A program made the translations under genes and the position numbers. Of a DNA stretch of 8,844 nt, positions 6,140 to 8,844 are shown piece after piece. The notes under the pieces were generated by a model. That model worked only from the letters and a program-made list of their open reading frames with translations, did no database searches and was not told where the DNA came from. The stretch comes from Bacteroidales bacterium (lineage in GTDB: Bacteria > Bacteroidota > Bacteroidia > Bacteroidales > VadinHA17). The stretch is taken from positions 1 to 8,844 of the forward strand of contig JABUEV010000073.1 in the NCBI GenBank assembly GCA_013314865.1. The letters are read 5' to 3'. The first letter of the stretch is position 1, and each line of letters begins with the position of its first letter.

Positions 6140-8844
6140 ATGGAAAAAAACCAATTGTTATTACGGACATATTTTAAATCATGTCCGGTCAAAATCTTTG
6201 GAATTGCCAGATTTTTGTCTGTCTTTCTGTTGGTTGCAGGTTTTATTTTCTCAACAGAAGCATTCTCGCAGGCATCCTACAGTGATGATGCCGGCGGAGC
6301 ATTAATCAGCAATTCTGTCTCTACACCGGTTGACATCCCGGATGATCCTCAGCAGATGAGAGTGTCAGGCGTGGTCACCAATGAACTCGGAGACCCTCTT
6401 GCAGGCGCAACGATCCAGGTTGAAGGGACCTCTACAGGTGCCATCTCAGATCTGGACGGTAAATTTGCCGTTGATGTGCCTGACAGAAATGCTGTACTGA
6501 TAATTTCATTTATCGGCTATCAGACCCAGAAGATAGCGGTTGCCGGAAGAACTACAATCAATGTGAGCATGGTTCCGGCTGAATCTGTCCTTCAGGAAGT
6601 GGTGGTAACCGGTTACGGAACCCAGAAGAGAACATCTATCACCGGCTCTGTAAGTGTGGTTAAAGGTGAAGAAGTAGCAAAAGTTCCCGTTTCAAACATC
6701 AGTAACTCCATGTCAGGTAAAATGGCAGGGGTTCTGACCAGGGCTAATGGCGGCCAGCCTGGAGAAGATAATGCCGACATCCATATCAGGGGCGTTGCAA
6801 CCACAGGTTCCAGCGCACCTCTGATTGTTGTTGACGGAGTCATTAGAAACAACATAAACCAGGTAGACCCCTCAACAATCGAATCAGTATCCATCCTTAA
6901 GGATGCATCAGCAGTGGCACCTTACGGTATGGGCGGTGCAAACGGTGTTATCCTGATTACAACCAAGAAAGGTACTGCAGGTCTTCCTACACTTAGCCTG
7001 AATACATATTACGGTTACCAGACTCCAACCTATTATCCCAGACTTCTGAATGCTGTTGATTACATGAAGCTGAGAAACGAGGCAGTTCTGAACGACAACC
7101 CGACTGCAGTAGTGCCTTTCGACCCGGAGAGAATAGCCAATTATGCCTCACTGCATGCACAGGATCCAGACCGCTACCCCGACAGCAATACCAAAGACCT
7201 GGTAAATATGTGGGCTCCCCTGCAGAAGCATGATATTCAGTTAAGCGGCGGATCTGAAAAAATGAGATATTTTGCCGGTCTTGGATTCTTCAGACAGGAT
7301 GGCCTTTTTGACAAGGTTAATTATAACAGGTATAACCTCAATCTTAACCTTGAATCGAAGGTGACAAACACAACCACCTTTACTGTTAACTTCCTTGGCA
7401 CAATTGAAAGAATCAATGACCTTGATATAGCTTCATCCGCAAACCAGCTTTTCAGGAACGGCTACAAGTTCATTCCGACTGAGGCAATCTATTTCTCAAA
7501 CGGACTCTGGGGACAGTTTGCAGGGAACTCTCCTGTAGCAGTTCTTAACGGAGGTTATGAAAGAAGGGACATCAATACCCTTCTCAGCACTTTCATGGTT
7601 GAACAACAGCTTCCGTTCATTAAAGGCCTGAGTGTTAAGGGTTCCTTCAGCTACGACACAAGACTTTATTATCAGAAAGGCTGGCATACACCATTTTATT
7701 ATTATGCCATAAACCTCAATACTACTCCTTATACTTTTACAAGGCAAATCTCCACACAGGAAGGCTCTGTCCCGGCATATACATACCTGCAGCAGCAGGA
7801 TGAAAGGTCAAACAACTACACTTTCCAGGGATACTTAAATTATGCCAGAACCTTTGGCAAGAGTGAAGTGACCGGGCTCGTGGTTGCAGAGGCCAGGGCA
7901 AACGATTTTAATTATCTCTACGCCCGACGGAATAACTTCGCAATTCAGATAGATGAAATGAGCCTTGGAAGCTCAAGCAAGAATGATTACGACAATGCAG
8001 GCTCGTCATCAAGGGGAACCCAGATCGGATACGTTTACAGGTTCGGATATGTGTACAATAACAGGTATATGGTTGAAGCATCCGGTCGTTATGATGGTCA
8101 CTATTACTTCGCTCCCGGCAAGAGATGGGGTTATTTCCCGGCCTTCTCGATTGGATGGAGAATATCAGAAGAGAGCTTTATGCAGAATCTCAGCTGGATC
8201 GACAACCTGAAACTGAGGGCATCCTGGGGTAAATCAGGAAACCTTGCAGGTTCGGCATACCAGTACCTGAGCGGTTATACACTAGCCGGCAACGGTTATG
8301 CATTCGGAACCGGTACAATGGTGCAGGAAGCCTATGTGACCAGGGAAAACAACCCCAATATTACATGGGAGGTATCACAAAAAACCAACGTAGGTTTTGA
8401 ATCTTCATTATGGAAAGGCCTTCTGACAGCTGAATTCGACTGGTTCTATGAAAGAAGAAGCGGAATGCTTCTTGAGCCTGCTGTAACCGTTCCTTATGAA
8501 TACGGGCTAAGCCTTGCCCAGGAAAATGCCGGTGAAATGGATAATTTCGGATTTGAAGTGACCCTTGGCTCAAGACATGACTTCCAGAACGGTCTTTCAC
8601 TTTCCGTAAACGGTAACCTGAGTATAGCCAAAAACAAAATGGTTGAGATATTCGAAACTGCCGCCACCTACAATAATCCTAACAGGAGAAGAACAGGAAG
8701 AGCTTATAACACCAACTTCGGGTATAAGACCGATGGTTTGTTCTCAACCTCAGATGACAAGAACAGTGACGGCATTATCAACAGCCTTGACGGATACAAT
8801 ATCACCCAGTGGGGTGTTCTTCACCCGGGAGATATAAGGTATGT
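6140..8844 (+). CDS. SusC/RagA family TonB-linked outer-membrane transporter (3' end outside window)
   Basis: The frame opens at ATG 6140 (MEKNQLLLRTYF) and stays open for 901 codons to the right edge, so the C-terminal barrel is missing. It is a second SusC-type importer, clearly different in sequence from the - strand one. Domains: a signal peptide with a hydrophobic core at ~19-37 and likely cleavage near AFS-QA (41-45); a carboxypeptidase-regulatory-like domain (~74-150, RVSGVVTNELGDPLAGATI, FIGY at 124-127); a TonB-box-like LQEVVVTGYGTQKR (151-164); a plug with HIRGVATTG, PLIVVDGV, ILKDASAVAPYGMGGANGVILITTKKG (GANG at 266-269); then barrel strands including RWGYFPAFSIGWRISEESF and NPNITWEVS. 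An EF-hand-like loop, DKNSDGIINSLD (873-884), occurs just before HPGDIRY, which in relatives usually introduces another Asp/Gly-rich loop. The typical family length of about 1000-1100 aa implies 100-200 residues are cut off. A susD-like partner is expected directly downstream but is not visible. No Shine-Dalgarno sequence is seen upstream. Confidence 0.97.
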   Translation, partial: MEKNQLLLRTYFKSCPVKIFGIARFLSVFLLVAGFIFSTEAFSQASYSDDAGGALISNSVSTPVDIPDDPQQMRVSGVVTNELGDPLAGATIQVEGTSTGAISDLDGKFAVDVPDRNAVLIISFIGYQTQKIAVAGRTTINVSMVPAESVLQEVVVTGYGTQKRTSITGSVSVVKGEEVAKVPVSNISNSMSGKMAGVLTRANGGQPGEDNADIHIRGVATTGSSAPLIVVDGVIRNNINQVDPSTIESVSILKDASAVAPYGMGGANGVILITTKKGTAGLPTLSLNTYYGYQTPTYYPRLLNAVDYMKLRNEAVLNDNPTAVVPFDPERIANYASLHAQDPDRYPDSNTKDLVNMWAPLQKHDIQLSGGSEKMRYFAGLGFFRQDGLFDKVNYNRYNLNLNLESKVTNTTTFTVNFLGTIERINDLDIASSANQLFRNGYKFIPTEAIYFSNGLWGQFAGNSPVAVLNGGYERRDINTLLSTFMVEQQLPFIKGLSVKGSFSYDTRLYYQKGWHTPFYYYAINLNTTPYTFTRQISTQEGSVPAYTYLQQQDERSNNYTFQGYLNYARTFGKSEVTGLVVAEARANDFNYLYARRNNFAIQIDEMSLGSSSKNDYDNAGSSSRGTQIGYVYRFGYVYNNRYMVEASGRYDGHYYFAPGKRWGYFPAFSIGWRISEESFMQNLSWIDNLKLRASWGKSGNLAGSAYQYLSGYTLAGNGYAFGTGTMVQEAYVTRENNPNITWEVSQKTNVGFESSLWKGLLTAEFDWFYERRSGMLLEPAVTVPYEYGLSLAQENAGEMDNFGFEVTLGSRHDFQNGLSLSVNGNLSIAKNKMVEIFETAATYNNPNRRRTGRAYNTNFGYKTDGLFSTSDDKNSDGIINSLDGYNITQWGVLHPGDIRY

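Noticed and set aside
6613..6894. A 93-codon open frame on the - strand within the second susC-type gene
   Set aside because: It is antisense to the carboxypeptidase-like and plug coding region, whose motifs are intact on the + strand.

Overview
The window looks like a Bacteroidota (Bacteroidetes) genome segment, most likely from a Bacteroidales-type organism. The main evidence is two SusC-type TonB-dependent transporters with the phylum-specific N-terminal carboxypeptidase-regulatory-like domain, and a RagB/SusD-type surface lipoprotein. Supporting signs are gene starts with A/T-rich leaders and no clear Shine-Dalgarno sequence, a perfect match to the Bacteroidetes -7 promoter element (TAnnTTTG), and a coding style of moderate G+C next to very AT-rich spacers.

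Layout, left to right. (1) 1-334, + strand: the last ~110 codons of a gene that begins outside the window, tentatively a DUF6057-like Bacteroidetes protein. (2) 344-382: a strong hairpin with A- and T-tracts on its two sides, placed to terminate both this gene and the convergent susD-like gene. (3) 416-5517, - strand: a two-gene susC-susD unit. The 1063-aa transporter (2326-5517) comes first and the 626-aa SusD-like lipoprotein (416-2296) follows after 29 bases. (4) 5518-6139: a 622-base AT-rich divergent intergenic region with no convincing gene. It carries a 16-bp perfect tandem repeat, a promoter-like -7 element and short AT repeats. (5) 6140-8844, + strand: the first 901 codons of a second SusC-type transporter, open to the right edge of the window.

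How the genes work together: SusC and SusD proteins form an outer-membrane 'pedal-bin' complex. SusD is the surface lid that captures an oligomer (glycan or peptide) and SusC is the TonB-powered barrel that imports it. The - strand pair is a complete complex of this kind. The + strand SusC presumably has its own SusD partner just beyond the right edge. The window holds no glycoside hydrolase, protease, sigma/anti-sigma pair or hybrid two-component regulator, so the substrate cannot be assigned for either system.

I found no evidence of a wholly new system. The most distinctive items are the divergent arrangement of two clearly different SusC transporters around one shared, repeat-bearing intergenic region, and the tandem repeat itself.
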